Shown: positions 44,861 through 56,280, counted from the stretch's first letter. The stretch is DNA of 64,000 nucleotides from Linyphia triangularis (GCA_963978545.1 OZ021722.1:2046001-2110000), one strand, 5' to 3'. Translations and numbers: made by a program. Notes: generated from the sequence alone by a model not told the origin.

Positions 44861-45700
44861 GATCTTTTACTACACGTCTTTTAGAATAGGCACCACTAAC
44901 CTAACCCATGTGCATCTTGTACTGGCACAATATGCCCCACCATCACACTTATAATGCCAGTGAAGTTATATTTTCTGTTCTGCACATTTTAAGTGAATGT
45001 ATAACTTATAATAATGTCAGATTACGACATATTTGTACGAATCTCTTAATCATTGTCATCGATTTTATCTTCACCACCTCATAGAAATCCCTATGCATTT
45101 TTAAAAGATAGTGGTTTTTACAATTTGATCTCGGATTTTTGTACAGTTTTACTATTTTTTTAACGTTTTTTTAACCTATCTTTGTAAAAGTAAACAAACA
45201 AACAAACATTGGTTTGGCACAGTAAGGCCCCCCCGTAAAGCTTTTGCGCCAATAAACCTAAACCACCGCCTCATAAAAAATCTTTTTAGCAATGATTTTT
45301 CCAATAGAAACTATTGGGAATTGGATTTTATCATTTGATTTAAGTACTTCCTTTTTTCTAATTTATTTACTTCTATAGAAGTTGTTACTAAATAATTTTA
45401 TAAGTACACTGGAAAAAAAAAAGAAAAAAAAAAGCTGTTTGGCGCAGTTTGGCCCAAGTGTTGCTCTTGCGCAATTAAAACCGAAACAACCAACTTCTTT
45501 TGCTTTTCAGGATGTTCCCTGGGTGTTTTTTTCTTTCTTTTCTTTTGGATAAGGTGGATCCACAAGAAAAGTAAATTGTATTTATGTAATTGCAAGAGAT
45601 TTGTAACTCTAGTCAATGAATCTCTTTTAAAAATGTCATTTCTTTTCCAAAACTATATAAAATTGGAGGCTTTTGAAAAGTACTTTATCACACTGGTGCG
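44861..45700. other. Probable first-intron sequence, no further exon seen
   Basis: AT-rich, with poly-A at 45412-45432 and a fragment at 45605-45715 shared with the fold-back element at 36 kb. I see no acceptor followed by an open exon of convincing composition. Confidence 0.4.
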
Positions 45701-45726
45701 AAAAAGTTACTTTCCCGCATTCCTCG

Positions 45727-45894
45727 TTCGACCAAACGGTATAGTGGTTAGCGTGCTAGCTTCTAGACCGCGAGGTTGCGGGTTCCGAGTCCCGTGTTAG
45801 GCATGGGTAAATGTATGTTGGCTTGTCTAATGACGAATCTTTCGGCGCATTATAGCCCTCGTGTTGCTGACGGCGCCAGATAATCCGAAAACAA
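45727..45894 (+). mobile_element. tRNA-derived SINE, copy 7
   Basis: Head TCGACCAAACGGTATAGTGG, B box GGTTCCGAGTCC. The body lacks about 7 bp after GGCATGGG (GTTTGTA absent). Tail CCGAAAACAACC. The 13-bp duplication CCCGCATTCCTCG / CCCGCACTCCTCG lies at 45714-45726 and 45895-45907 (one mismatch). It is inserted directly behind the fragment shared with 36 kb. Confidence 0.9.
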
Positions 45895-46140
45895 CCCGCA
45901 CTCCTCGCAAAGAAGTTCTACATTCGCCACTATTTTTTAATTCAAAATGATTAAAGAAAGTTAAATTTTTTGCACGTTGTTATAAAAAGATTATTTTTCC
46001 CCTCTAACATGTGTGATTAGAAAGATAGAGCAGTTTTTCCTTCCAAACAAGGCCTGATTTCCGCACAAGACAACAAAGCCCAGGCTTGAGGTATTGTATT
46101 TTTTTAAATAGTTGTCGTTAAATTGAACCCCGTCTCCCTT

Positions 46141-46149
46141 TAAAAAAAA

Positions 46150-46189
<40 letters not shown>

Positions 46190-46190
46190 T
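46141..46190. repeat. Poly-A then (AT)n microsatellite
   Basis: About 26 A followed by about 11 AT units, all uninterrupted. Confidence 0.95.
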
Positions 46191-47098
46191 TTTCAATTAC
46201 GTTTTGAACTTAAATAAACTATAGCCTTAAACTGATCTAAAGCAGCAGTCGTTAAACGATAAAATCTCGACAGAACAGCTAAATATTCAAGTGAATAACA
46301 TTTTGGTTGATTTTTTGTTGTTGTGGATAGTTTGGACTTTAGAAAATGGTTATCAATAAACTTGCAGAATAAAGACGAAAATTCTTCCAGCAAACACTGT
46401 CAAAAATTATTGGGGCACCTTATCCACAATTCCTTATATAGGGCCCCGAAAACATGATGTGCTTTGGGCCCCATGTGCATCAAGTCGGGCCTAAGTCTGT
46501 AGTACTGTAGACGGATTTATCATATCATGCAGAATAGAAAAATAGATTCGAAGACGGTCATTTGAGCTGCAGTGCCAGAAATGATGGCATTTTGCGGTTA
46601 GCGTTAAAATCATTATTAAAGTTTAATTTCTTATAACACTTAATAGACGGAGACAGTTTCAATTAAAACATAAAATTGAGCCCTTCGCGATAGTAGGCCC
46701 GTTAGACTTGTTTTACCTGCAGTTATAAGTTCAAATTTGAGTGAAAATATTTAACGACAAGCCTTGAAAAATCTCCGTTTTACGCGGTCAAGTCCAATCA
46801 TCCAATAATACTACGAAATCTAGTATCACTAGCGTCCGATAGCGGTGATTTTAACGTTCGATGGCGATTATTTTAGGGTCCAATGACAGGATGTAGGAGA
46901 GAGAGGGGGGGGGGGGGAGTTGGGCCTATTTTGTCATCTTTTGGTCAAATATTCTTAATTTTGCCCCTATCCCCCTCCTTCCCCCTTCCCCCTCTGACTT
47001 CGAATCTCGGGTTGGACATGGATGACCGTTGTGGTTCGGAACCCACGCTAGGCAGCCTATATAGGCTATACATAGCCACACACAACATATTAGTTAAT
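46191..47098. other. No gene recognised
   Basis: Contains a G-run at 46905-46918 and C-rich tracts at 46970-46993. The 103-codon frame at 46883-47194 is low-complexity at its start and then runs into the SINE. Confidence 0.45.
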
Positions 47099-47112
47099 AT
47101 ACAGGATTCAAT

Positions 47113-47291
47113 TGGTTGGTTGGTTGTATTCAGATTATCTGGCGCCGTCAGCAACACGAGGGCTATAAAATGCGCCGAAACATTCGTCATTTGACAAACC
47201 AACATACATTTACAAACACCCATGCCAACACGGGACTCGCAACCTCGCGGTCTAGAAGCTAGCACGCTAACCACTATACCGTTTGGTCGGC
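47113..47291 (-). mobile_element. tRNA-derived SINE, copy 8
   Basis: Head on the right. The B box is damaged because about 10 bp of GGGTTCCGAGT is shortened to GCGAGT on minus. The tail reads as TTGGTTGGTTGG on plus. The 14-bp duplication ATACAGGATTCAAT lies at 47099-47112 and 47292-47305. Confidence 0.92.
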
Positions 47292-47673
47292 ATACAGGAT
47301 TCAATAAAACAAATTGAATTTTTGTACCAGTCTCTACTAAACGCCGTTTCTGTATCAGCTTCTGCGTATCAGGTGCCTATATCAAGCGAGTACAAGAAAG
47401 AACGACACCAAATGCCTTATAACAAATCTTGGATTGCGCACATTTAGTGTCCTACTTATTGTTTGGGCTAGAGTTTAAATTTTGATTGGCAAAGCAACGA
47501 ATCAGTCGATGTGCTTTTCTTGTTCTCATTCGCCGTGCTTGGCACACTTTGCTCTATTTTCACAAAATAGTGGAATTTTTTTTTTTTAATAATAAGAATG
47601 TTTAATTTTCTCTAAAAACATGTTTTAATGTTTCCGATTCCACCACTGGGTCACCGAACTGTTCTAATATTAA

Positions 47674-48727
47674 CAGGAAGTCTTAGTAAAAATCACTTCC
47701 TATAACTCGTTATGTTACAATATCTTCCTTCATTTTGAAATAACTTTGTAGAAAACCGTGACATTTGGTGCGAAAATGATCACTTGATTGAAATGGCATA
47801 AACTGTTTTCATTTAATGTCAATCTGTTATAAATGAAAATTAAAAAAAGCAAAAGACTATTAGACTGAGAGGCGACTGCAATTTTTGGACCCCATCGAAC
47901 ATCATTCTGAATTTTTTATAGAAATTAGAGAAAAGTGTGTAGATTACGAATCCACTGGTCTGCCGTGGCAAAAATGGCCGAAACTGGTCAAACTAAATCC
48001 AATTGCCAAATGCGCCAAAACTTGTCAAATATTGAGCATTTTTTTTCTCATTTTGTAACCATCACTCTTTAATTTTCAATTAAGAAGGTTGCAGATGATT
48101 CAGATATCTGGCAACGGTCTACTTGCATCTATTAAAAGGGAGCCAAGTTGGCAAAAAATATTACGTCACTTATGACGTAACTGATGTCGCCAATTTGGCT
48201 TACTTTTAATAGATATAAGTTTTCCAAGCCAAGATCAGAAATCGTTTGCGCTTTTTCTCATTGAAAATCAAAATGCAGTGGGTTGCCAGACGAAAAAGTT
48301 TGTTCTATTTTTGGCAAGTTAAGACCTATTTGGCAATCGGATTTTAGTTCAACTCATTCCAAGTCGATTATTGATCAGTTTCGGCCATTTTTGCCACGGC
48401 AGACCAGTGGATTGAAAATCTACTCCCTTTTCTCCAATTTCTATAAAAAAAATTCTGAATGATGTTCGATGGGGTCCAAAAATTGCAGTCGCCTCTCGGA
48501 CTATATTGCAGGTGGAGACACTGTATAGGCATTCACGTAAGGATTTCAGCAATAAAATAAAATATATTGGACGCTATTTTCGAGTTTTTAATTTATTGAT
48601 TTCATGAAGAGATCCTTTTCGTATCAAATGTTAAGGTTTTCTAGAAACTAGTTTCTAAATGCACCGGGCTAGAAAATTGTATTAACAAAGCGAGTAAAGG
48701 GAATATTCCTTATTAGGACTTTCCTCT
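47674..48727. repeat. Family b fold-back element, copy 8 (host of E copy 2)
   Basis: The left tip CAGGAAGTCTTAGTAA and arm AACTTTGTAGAAAACCGTGA are matched by the right arm GGTTTTCTAGAAACTAGTTT and the tip AGGACTTTCCTCTT. Family E is inserted centrally at 47861-48503. The b sequence resumes with GTATAGGCATTCACGTAAGG, as at 16873. Confidence 0.77.
47861..48503. repeat. Family E long inverted-repeat element, copy 2, near-complete hairpin
   Basis: The ends are TAGACTGAGAGGCGACTGCA and TGCAGTCGCCTCTCGGACTA. At 643 bp both arms (about 300 bp) are preserved, including GGCCGAAACTGGTCA / TGATCAGTTTCGGCC and CCAAATGCGCC-type motifs. The centre ATTACGTCACTTATGACGTAA is identical to copy 1. It is flanked by TAT on both sides and nested in family b. 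Confidence 0.9.
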
Positions 48728-48797
48728 TGTACCATAGACGGCAGAGGGACAATAGTTGATAATGATGGTTAGTCATCATAAGTCAACTGAGCTATTA

Positions 48798-49040
48798 TAC
48801 TAAACTTCAACTTAACTAGACATCACTTAGACGGTAGATCGTCACAGTGCTCATAGGTATTTAATCCATTTTGGCGGAGTGAAGACATAATTCTCACCAA
48901 ACCTTAGAGCCTTTTGTTCTCTATAGGGTTGTGGTTTGGCGAACATTATGCTTTCATGCCTCCAAAATGGATTAAATACCTATGAACACTGTGACGATCT
49001 ACCGTCTAAGTGATGTCTAGTTAAGTTGAAGCTCGATGTA
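48798..49040. mobile_element. Family F palindromic MITE, copy 3
   Basis: The left end TACTAAACTTCAACTTAACT is preceded by TA. The inverted halves are as in copies 1 and 2. The right end is mutated (GAAGCTCGATGTAG). It lies 70 bp outside the b element, so this one is not in the b hot spot. Confidence 0.8.
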
Positions 49041-49179
49041 GCATTAGGACAGGTGCTGGTTTCAAAGCTTTTAATATAATTAATACGGACACAAATTAGT
49101 GAACGTAGTATCATCACAAATAAAAAATAATTATAGAAGAATCTGAATAGTATAGACTAAATATATAGGTCCTTTTTCC

Positions 49180-49480
49180 CGTAAGGCCCTGCAATGCTCG
49201 CGTCAATGTTCAACAATTTTGAGGGCTCTCAAATGGCCGAAAAATTCTGCGTTACTATGTGATTAGCAAAATTATGTTCAGAGTACACTTGATCAAGACC
49301 ATTAATTATGATAATATATTTTAATAACTCATTTATTATTATAAATGTTAACATTATATTAATGTAATCATGACGATTCTCAGCATTGGTATTGATATTT
49401 ACATATTACCAATAATCGTCAGTGGGGGGGCACGTCATCTATGTTGTCTCTATAGTCATAAGCTTTCTAAAGCGAGTCCC
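49180..49480. repeat. Dispersed repeat shared with 26270-26600
   Basis: Same order of blocks as at 26.3 kb: GTTCAGAGTACACTTGATCA, AATATATTTTAATAA, ACCAATAATCGTCAGTGGG and AAAGCGAGTCCCAG. Confidence 0.5.
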
Positions 49481-49589
49481 AGGTATAGAAGTATCTAAAC
49501 TTACATAAAGCATTTTTTTTTTCTTTCTTTTTTTTAAATAAATAAATACACAATTTATTCCCTGATTATATACAATATACACAATTATT

Positions 49590-50085
49590 GTCCGTAAAAA
49601 TAAAGTTTTTTAATATAATGCTTTGCCAATTTTTATATTCATTTTAACATAGTGCCGTTTTGTTGCCAGCGTGTGCTTGTTTTTAATATTAGAAATAGAT
49701 GTAAACACCATCTCTCTATCAGCAAACCTCTCTATCAGCTCTATCAGTAAACTACCTATCAAAATTTATTCATTCAAAATGAATGCGAATTTATGCACAT
49801 CCAAATATCTTTTATTTGATTTTATTGATACAATTTTATTATTTATTAATTAAAACAACTTTGACGATGGGAAAGAGTTTCTTCGACGATCAGTTAAATG
49901 CTATTTCAGAGAGATTGGATGACGGCAAGTTGGTTTATCAGTATTCCGTAAAGGTCACCTTTTAGTGACAGTGGAAGCCCGCAAAATCTGACAGAATACA
50001 TTTTGTCGAATCTATCTGCCTCGTTTCAGACCGATTGGATGACAGCAAAGGGGATTTAGTTAGACCTCCCGCAGATTGAAAAATG
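49590..50085. repeat. Family J3, inverted copy
   Basis: This is the reverse complement of the J3 body: TTGCCAATTTTTATATTCAT, GTTGCCAGCGTGTGCTTG, CATCCAAATATCTTTTATTT and GACGGCAAGTTGGTTTAT. CTCTATCAGC is locally triplicated at 49712-49748. Confidence 0.65.
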
Positions 50086-50371
50086 TATCGACAAACATAC
50101 GGTACACCTAAAATCGAAGTTACTAAAGAATTTAAAAATAAGATGAATGATATAATTTCCACACCGAAGTAACACTGGGTCATTTACCATCATTCTATCT
50201 CTCTACGAAAACAGTTTATTCGTTAGTGGAAATGTCAGGTAGGTTCCATATTTCCTGAAATTTGCTCGGGCAGACCACCCGCGCTATATGCTTTTTTAGG
50301 GCCTTATTATATAAGAGCCACTCAAGAGGCTGGACACCGCTTCTATCCACTACTGTGGCTCAGTACCATAG

Positions 50372-51142
50372 TGTTGCTTCGATGGGTTCGAAAGATTTGA
50401 AGCCAAAGCAGATCGACACTTGCAGAAATTTATTCCTCTTCACAGATTTCTTTACAACTCCAGAACTTCTCGTTCTAGTAGACACAATACAGCTCTTTTC
50501 ACAACAATAGAGCACAAAACAGCAGTTAAAAACTTGACAACACAACTGCTAAATCACCGCAAAAGACAATGCAATACAGTTCGCTTTCGTTACTCGCTGA
50601 GACTCAGTATTTCAACTCAATAATTCCAGTCAACTAACTGACTAACCAACCACTCAGTGACTCAACTCCGTCAACTGACTAACTAACCCCATTCACGGCC
50701 GGTCTTATATAGGGGAGGCGAACTTTCGTGAATCTTTCAGAGATAGACATTTGGGTAACTTTCCAGATCGTAGTCGAAAAGTCCTATACATGTAGATGGG
50801 GACCGAAAATGTCGCCAAATGGTCGCCAAGTTTGGCTACGTTTGGCGATTTCTCGCCAAATGTGGCGACAAAAATTAGTCGCCAAAAACCGTCGCCAACT
50901 TGGCTCTATCTCGCCAATTTGGCGAAATTGCCTTTACCATAATGTTAAATGCCCTGCTCCTTGTAAAACTCGCTTCCCAGCCTTATCTCTGTTAAACTCG
51001 TTATCAAGCATCAAGACCCTTACTGCAGGGAAGCCAACTTAAGACGACCTATTGCACTGCCTTATGCAATAAGTACATAAATTTTCCTATTTACAAAATT
51101 AACACTAACGAAATATTTACAAATATACAAAAATTCGTAACA
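50372..51142 (-). mobile_element. Gypsy-like solo LTR, copy A
   Basis: On minus it starts TGTTACGAATTTTTGTATAT and ends with CGAAGCAACA. It has a TATATAAG promoter box (GACCGGCCGTGAATGG lies downstream on minus, near 50700) and TTCCAATAAA-like polyadenylation context near 50430. Flanks ATAG / ATAA match at 3 of 4. No gag-pol sequence adjoins on either side, so it is a solo LTR left by recombination between the two LTRs of a full element. A central block at 50805-50935 holds many TTGGCGA/TCGCCAA motifs. Confidence 0.82.
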
Positions 51143-51637
51143 ATAAGGATTGCTAGTTTCGCTTTGAGTGGCTTGTCTGAAGTGGTGGCGCGCGTTTGCC
51201 ACTCGAGTGGCTCCGTATAAGAAGGACCTAAAGCGTGTCCTCCAGTTCATGTCTGGAACGGCATCGCCTCAATAATTTGTCGAAAATGCACTTCCGAGTA
51301 ACCTTGAAAGGAGACTCGGGGGAAATATGTTTTCTAAAATCGAAAGTCTGTGTGTGCATTTGATGATTAGAGTCGCAAAAATTGTGTTTTGTTTACCACG
51401 AAGGAAGGGGGCAAAACAAAAGAATAATGAATTTGGTTGATTGATGCACTTCACCGCATTTCTGCGTCATCTTTCTCTCTCAAGGGTAATGATGCCCGCA
51501 TCCATGAATCACACCGACATGGCATTTCTTCCTTCCTTCTTTCAATTTGTCTTTTCAATTAAAATTTTGGGGAAACCTGGGCAAATGTAAACATTCAATT
51601 AGAGGGAATCCCCAAATTGAATGTTTCTTTTTTTTTT
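51143..51637. other. No gene recognised
   Basis: Moderately GC-balanced near 51150-51290, where GCCACTCGAGTGGC is a 14-bp perfect palindrome. GCCACTCAAGAGGC-type sequence also lies on the other side of the LTR at 50317-50330, so the LTR may have landed inside another palindromic repeat. Confidence 0.4.
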
Positions 51638-51639
51638 AA

Positions 51640-52155
51640 ATCCTTTCTATTAACTTCGATTTTGTGTGTATGATTTATTGGTGATGTTTGTCGATGGCGG
51701 ACGAATCTGGAGGAGTCTGAAACTTGGTAAATGGATTCGGTGTCGATGACATTGCATTCTATCAAATTTTGGCTACTGTCACTAAAAGGTGGCTTTTACG
51801 GAATACTAATAAACCAACTTGTCGTCATCCAATCGCTCTGAAATAGCATTTAAATGATCATTGAAGATACTCTTTCCAGTTGACAACACTGTTTTAGTGA
51901 ATAAATAATGAAATTGTTTAAATCGGAATAAATAAAAGATATTTGGATGCGAGTGCATAATTTCGCTTTAATTTTTAATGAATACGTTTTGAAAAGTAGT
52001 TTACTGCATATTTTGCTGATAGCGGTGTTTTTGTGATCTCAATATCAAGCATACGCTGGCAACAGAATCGTTGCTATGTAAACGAATACAAAAATTGGCA
52101 ATGCATATAAGGGATTTATATTAAAAACTTTGTTTTTATGGGTTATATTGTGAAC
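51640..52155. repeat. Family J3, copy 4
   Basis: TATTAACTTCGATTTTGTG, TCGATGGCGGACGAATCTG, AATAAACCAACTTGTCGTCA, GATATTTGGATGCGAGTGCA and the end TTTTTATGGGTTATATTG. Confidence 0.68.
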
Positions 52156-52237
52156 AAATGTCGAAGTAGGCCTTTTGGAATACGTATTCTTTGTGACTTA
52201 AAATGTGCAACGTGCGTCAAGTAGAAAGAAATAATAT

Positions 52238-52932
52238 TGTTACGAATTTTTGTATATTTGTAAAAATTTCGTAGTGTTAATTTTCTAAATAGGAAAATTT
52301 ATGTACATTTTGCATAAGGCAGTGCAATAGTTCGTTTTAAGTTGGCTTCCCGGCAATATGGGTCTCGATGCTTGATAACGAGTTTTACAGAGGTAACACT
52401 GGGAAGCGAGTTTTACAAGGAAAAGGCGTTTAACATTATGGTAATGGCTATCTCGCCAAATTGGCGACGGTTTTGGCGACTAATTTTTGTCGCCAAACTT
52501 GGCGACCATTTGGCGACATTTTCGGTCCACATGTACATGTATAGGACTTTTCGACTACGATCTGGAAAGTTCTCCAAATATCTATTTCTAGAAGTCTCAA
52601 GAAGGTTTGACTCCTATATAAGTCGGCCGAGGAGGTTAGTTAGTTGTTAGCTGAGTCCATTAGTTGACTGGAATTACTGATACTGAGTCTCAGTGAGCGT
52701 TCAGAGAGTTCCGAAAGCGAACTGTATTGCATTGTCTTGTGCAGCGATTTCAGCAGTTGTGTTGTCAAGTTTTTAACTGCTGTTTTGTGCTCTGTTGTTG
52801 TGAAAAGAGCTGTATTCTGTCTACTAGAACGAGAAGTTCTGGAGTTGTAAGAGAATCTGAGAAGAGTTATATTGGAATAAATTTCTGCAACTTTTGATCT
52901 GCGTTGGCTTCAAGAACCCATCCAACGCAACA
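52238..52932 (+). mobile_element. Gypsy-like solo LTR, copy B
   Basis: It begins TGTTACGAATTTTTGTATAT and ends CCATCCAACGCAACA. The 4-bp duplication ATAT lies at 52234-52237 and 52933-52936. A TATA box (CTCCTATATAAG) lies at about 52610 and an AATAAA signal (TTGGAATAAATTTC) at about 52872, in the order U3-R-U5. It shares the TTGGCGA block (52450-52530) and GTACATGTATAGGACTTTTC with copies A and C. TG..CA ends and a 4-bp duplication fit gypsy elements. There is no internal region, hence solo. Confidence 0.9.
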
Positions 52933-52936
52933 ATAT

Positions 52937-53800
52937 AATGAGTGTTTTCTGCAATGGACCTTACGCATGGCAACGTCACACGTTTTGCAGGAGAAACATA
53001 AAAAGCATATGTGTTTTTTAAAATTAGAATTTGTTTTTAAAGCTGTGTTGTGATTGGAGGGAAAAAAAACTGTAGTGAAATAAATAAAAATGTCTGGATT
53101 TTTAAAATTTGATAAAAATGTGGATAAACCCAGGTAGCACAGTGATATTGGCCAATGTCTGAACAGCGGTTCTGAGAAGATTTCTCGAGCATCATTCCAA
53201 AGTAATGATTTGTGTTTTGAAACAAACATATGAAAGACATCGTAAAACCTATTTCTTTTAGCTCCCTCGTGCTTTCTTATATATTTCAACTGAGCATCAA
53301 CTTTTCAAAACTCCCAATATATTTTATCCACCATCGGGAGAGATTGGCCAAGATCCGTAACAACGGCCAGTCTTACAATAGTCCATATAAGGATAGATAT
53401 TGATCAGCGTATCTGTGTTGCTGGGGAAGTGACGTGATTAATTAGAAGTATATGATACATATATTTTAAAATATTCAGTGGGTGAGAAAATTAATACGTA
53501 ACTAGTAATAAATATCTTACTGTCTAATTGAAAATCGTTTAAAACAAAAGTAATCAAGGGCCTTTCAAAATCTTGGATGCCATTTGCATCCCCCCCCCCC
53601 CCCTTGTACCCATGTTCTGGTGCAAGAGCTATGCGATGCTAAGAAATTATTATCCTTAAGAGACTGTATAACCTTTTCAAAATCAAACACCTCGCTGTAT
53701 TAATTTCTCGAAAATGGGAAAAAGGATTCGAAAAACTCGCACGTCTCGGGACATTCGATTAATCGATATCGTAAAGTGTTTTAGAAGATTTTCCCTAAAC
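52937..53800. other. No gene accepted; longest open frame of the window
   Basis: A 140-codon minus-strand frame (53289-52867) ends inside the solo LTR, so its last about 20 residues are LTR sequence. The remainder is aromatic- and Lys-rich without a recognisable domain. I treat it as fortuitous. A C-run lies at 53591-53605. Confidence 0.5.
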
Positions 53801-53807
53801 TGTTTGG

Positions 53808-53969
53808 GCCGACCAAACGGTATAGTAGTTAGCGTGCTAGACCGCGAGGTTGCGGGTTCCGAGTCCCGTGTTAGGCATGGGTGTTTGTAAATGTATGTTG
53901 GCTTGTCTAATGACGAATGTTTAGCCCTCGTGTTGCTGACGGCGCCAGATAATCTGAATACAACCAACT
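53808..53969 (+). mobile_element. tRNA-derived SINE, copy 9
   Basis: Head GCCGACCAAACGGTATAGTA with about 7 bp lost before the B box (GCTAGCTTCTAGACC shortened to GCTAGACC) and another small deletion after AATGTTT. B box GGTTCCGAGTCC, tail GAATACAACCAAC. No duplication is visible, consistent with age. Confidence 0.88.
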
Positions 53970-54451
53970 ATAATGAGTTAAAAATGGAAATTTTTAAATC
54001 TCTTTTCCATGAAATTGAGAATTTCCCACACTCCAAACTAAACTGCTTAAACTAGGGATGTGGAACATCGCACAGCTTTCAATTACACTATTATACTGAT
54101 GTGGATTGGTGCTTCATACTTTTAGCATTTATTTAGAAAAGTGGCCAATTTGGCAATATTTGTGGAGGTAATTTTTATATGGGACGGGGGACACCCCCCT
54201 CCCCCCCCCAAGTCGTCTAAAGGGCGATTTTAGCGATATTCTTTTCGATAATTCTTATATTATCCTTTCTTGTAGTAAGTGAAACAGAGGAGATGAAAAA
54301 AAAACACCAACTGGTTGTTGACGAACGATACTCAAGGGAAGAGATCTCACTGTTGAATATATTCGTTTTTAACACCTTTATAGCATTTTACGAGAATTTC
54401 TCTGATGGGGATATTTTGATCCAAATCGTTAGAGCAGTTTTTTAGCTATTA

Positions 54452-54914
54452 CAGTAGAATCTCGATTAACCGACCTAATTCGGACCAAAGGTAGGTCGGT
54501 TAAGCGAAAATTCTGGATAAAAGAGAGTTGTAAAAAACAATAAAAAGTAAATGATTTTCGTTTATTGGAATACATGACTTTTAATGTTTTTTTTTATGAC
54601 ATAATTGTTGGAAATGAGTTTTTGTTGCAATAATCTTGATAATCTTTGTTTCGCTGCTCTATCCCGGAGTCTGTTTGAAGGCAATAGTTCAGTTTGATCT
54701 GCATCCGAAATTTGCCTTACCATGTCAGTTCTTTAGAAAAACAGTCAAAAGCCTCACCATTACTTATGTAACTTTAGAGTGAGGGAAAAGATTCCGGTTT
54801 AAAAAGGAACAAATGATTTATTACTCATTTGGGAGATTTTTGATGTCGACTAAATGATTGCCGGTTAACAAAGAGTTCCGGATAAAGGAGGGACGGTTAA
54901 TCGAGGTTCTACTG
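54452..54914. mobile_element. Pogo/Tigger-like MITE, copy 1
   Basis: The left end is CAGTAGAATCTCGATTAACC and the right end is GGTTAATCGAGGTTCTACTG. The TIR is about 24 bp with two mismatches. TA duplications lie at 54450-54451 and 54915-54916. CAGT-type ends with a GATTAACCG motif and a TA target are standard for pogo/Tigger elements. The interior is AT-rich with no DDE transposase frame. Confidence 0.9.
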
Positions 54915-55089
54915 TACTGAAAATCACGATTTTTGCAATGGCAACTATCTTGTGCGCAATTTTGACGAAAACCTGAATGATAGGTCTTATGGCCACCACT
55001 AACCCATCCACCAAATTAGAACATCGTAGGTCGTTTCATTCAACAGTTATGCTGACCACTTACACACAGGCAGAATTTTTTTAAATAAT

Positions 55090-55580
55090 TATATTAACTT
55101 CGATTTTTGTGTTCGACAAATCTGCAGAGGCCTAAATAACCTCCTCGTCGAGCCGAAACTTGCCAGATAGATTCGATATCGAGGACGATGCATTCTATCA
55201 AATTTTAGGGCCGTCACAGTGACTAAAAAGTCGCTTTTACGGAATGCTAATAAACCAACTTGCCGTCATCCAATCGCGCTGAAATAATATTTAACTGATC
55301 ATTGAAGAAAACCTTTCCTGTTGCCAAATTTGTTTTAGTAAATAAATAATAAAATTGTTTTAATCATGATAAATAAAAGATATTTGGATACGAAATTCAC
55401 ATTCGTTTTTAATGAATAAATTTTAAAGAGTAGTTGTTTATCGCATATTTTTCTCATAGATATTTTTAATATTTAAAATGAAAAACCAACACCAAACACA
55501 CGCTGGCAACAGAAACGGCGCTTTGTTAATGAATATAACAATTGGCAATGCATATAAAGGATTTTATGGATTATATTATT
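55090..55580. repeat. Family J3, copy 5, inserted in D
   Basis: TATTAACTTCGATTTTTGTG, AATAAACCAACTTGCCGTCA, TCCAATCGCGCTGAAATAAT, GATATTTGGATACG and the end GGATTATATTATTTC. The flanking D sequence is CACAGGCAGAATTTTT on the left and GGATCACTTTTTTGAAATC on the right. Confidence 0.68.
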
Positions 55581-55705
55581 TCTGGATCACTTTTTTGAAA
55601 TCAAGATATTCCACAACGTGAAGAAATGTAAAAAAAAAAAAGTTGAATTTTCCTTTACCGAAACTTTTATTACCTTATGTTAATACATGGGTAAATTGAA
55701 AATAA

Positions 55706-56280
55706 AAACTATACAACATCTTATCTATCAATTTATCAGTGAAATGTCCTAACACGAACTGCATTCTTACAGCCTCAAATATGCGAGAGGTTCGGACACA
55801 CTTTTTGGTCAGTGGTTCGACCCACTTCCTGTTCTTAGTCCTTTTTTTCTTCTTCTTCTCTTCAGGCTGTGAGGTTGCTGTGCTTCATCATTCTGATTTT
55901 TAAATTCTTCCGAAATTTGGCAGACAGATTTGCTGTCGCATTGTATCAAGTTTTGAGGGCTGTTACTAATTTTACGAATATAATTCTAACGAATAACGTC
56001 TTCATTATCAAATTCATTATAATAATTCGAAGTACTTTTAGAACGTAATTTAATAGATTTTTTTCCTATATGTTTTCTTGATCACTATACAAATAACTTA
56101 ATTTCCGATATTATTTACTGAATAGCGTATTTTATTATTATTTTTTTTTTTTAAATTAATTATTTCTTAAAGAAAAAAAACAACAAAAAAAACACGTACG
56201 ATTTGTACCTTAGTGGTCGAATAACGGAGCATTTACCATTAAATAAAATAGCTTATTCGTAGTCGAATTTTCTGGACGTA
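55706..56280. other. No gene recognised
   Basis: AT-rich. Short J3-like echo near 55910-55975 (ATTTGGCAGACAGATTTGCT). T-run and A-run at 56140-56190. Confidence 0.45.

Larger units (their letters stand above)
54055..55705. repeat. Family D, copy 5, inverted; split by a Tigger-like element and a J3 copy
   Basis: It opens GGATGTGGAACATCGCACAG and CTTTCAATTACACTA, continues with AAAGTGGCCAATTTGGCAAT, resumes after the Tigger-like element with GAAAATCACGATTTTTGC and after J3 with TTTTTTGAAATCAAGATATT. It ends near ATGGGTAAATTGAAAA. Confidence 0.7.

Noticed and set aside
46945..47304. 119-codon minus frame containing RPNGIVVSVLASRPRGCESR
   Set aside because: It is translated SINE sequence and the C-rich tract beside it. 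Similar peptides arise from every SINE copy.
52867..53289. Longest open frame (140 codons, minus)
   Set aside because: Its end lies in a solo LTR. The composition is AT-driven (Phe, Lys, Ser), and it has no domain, start context or splice support.
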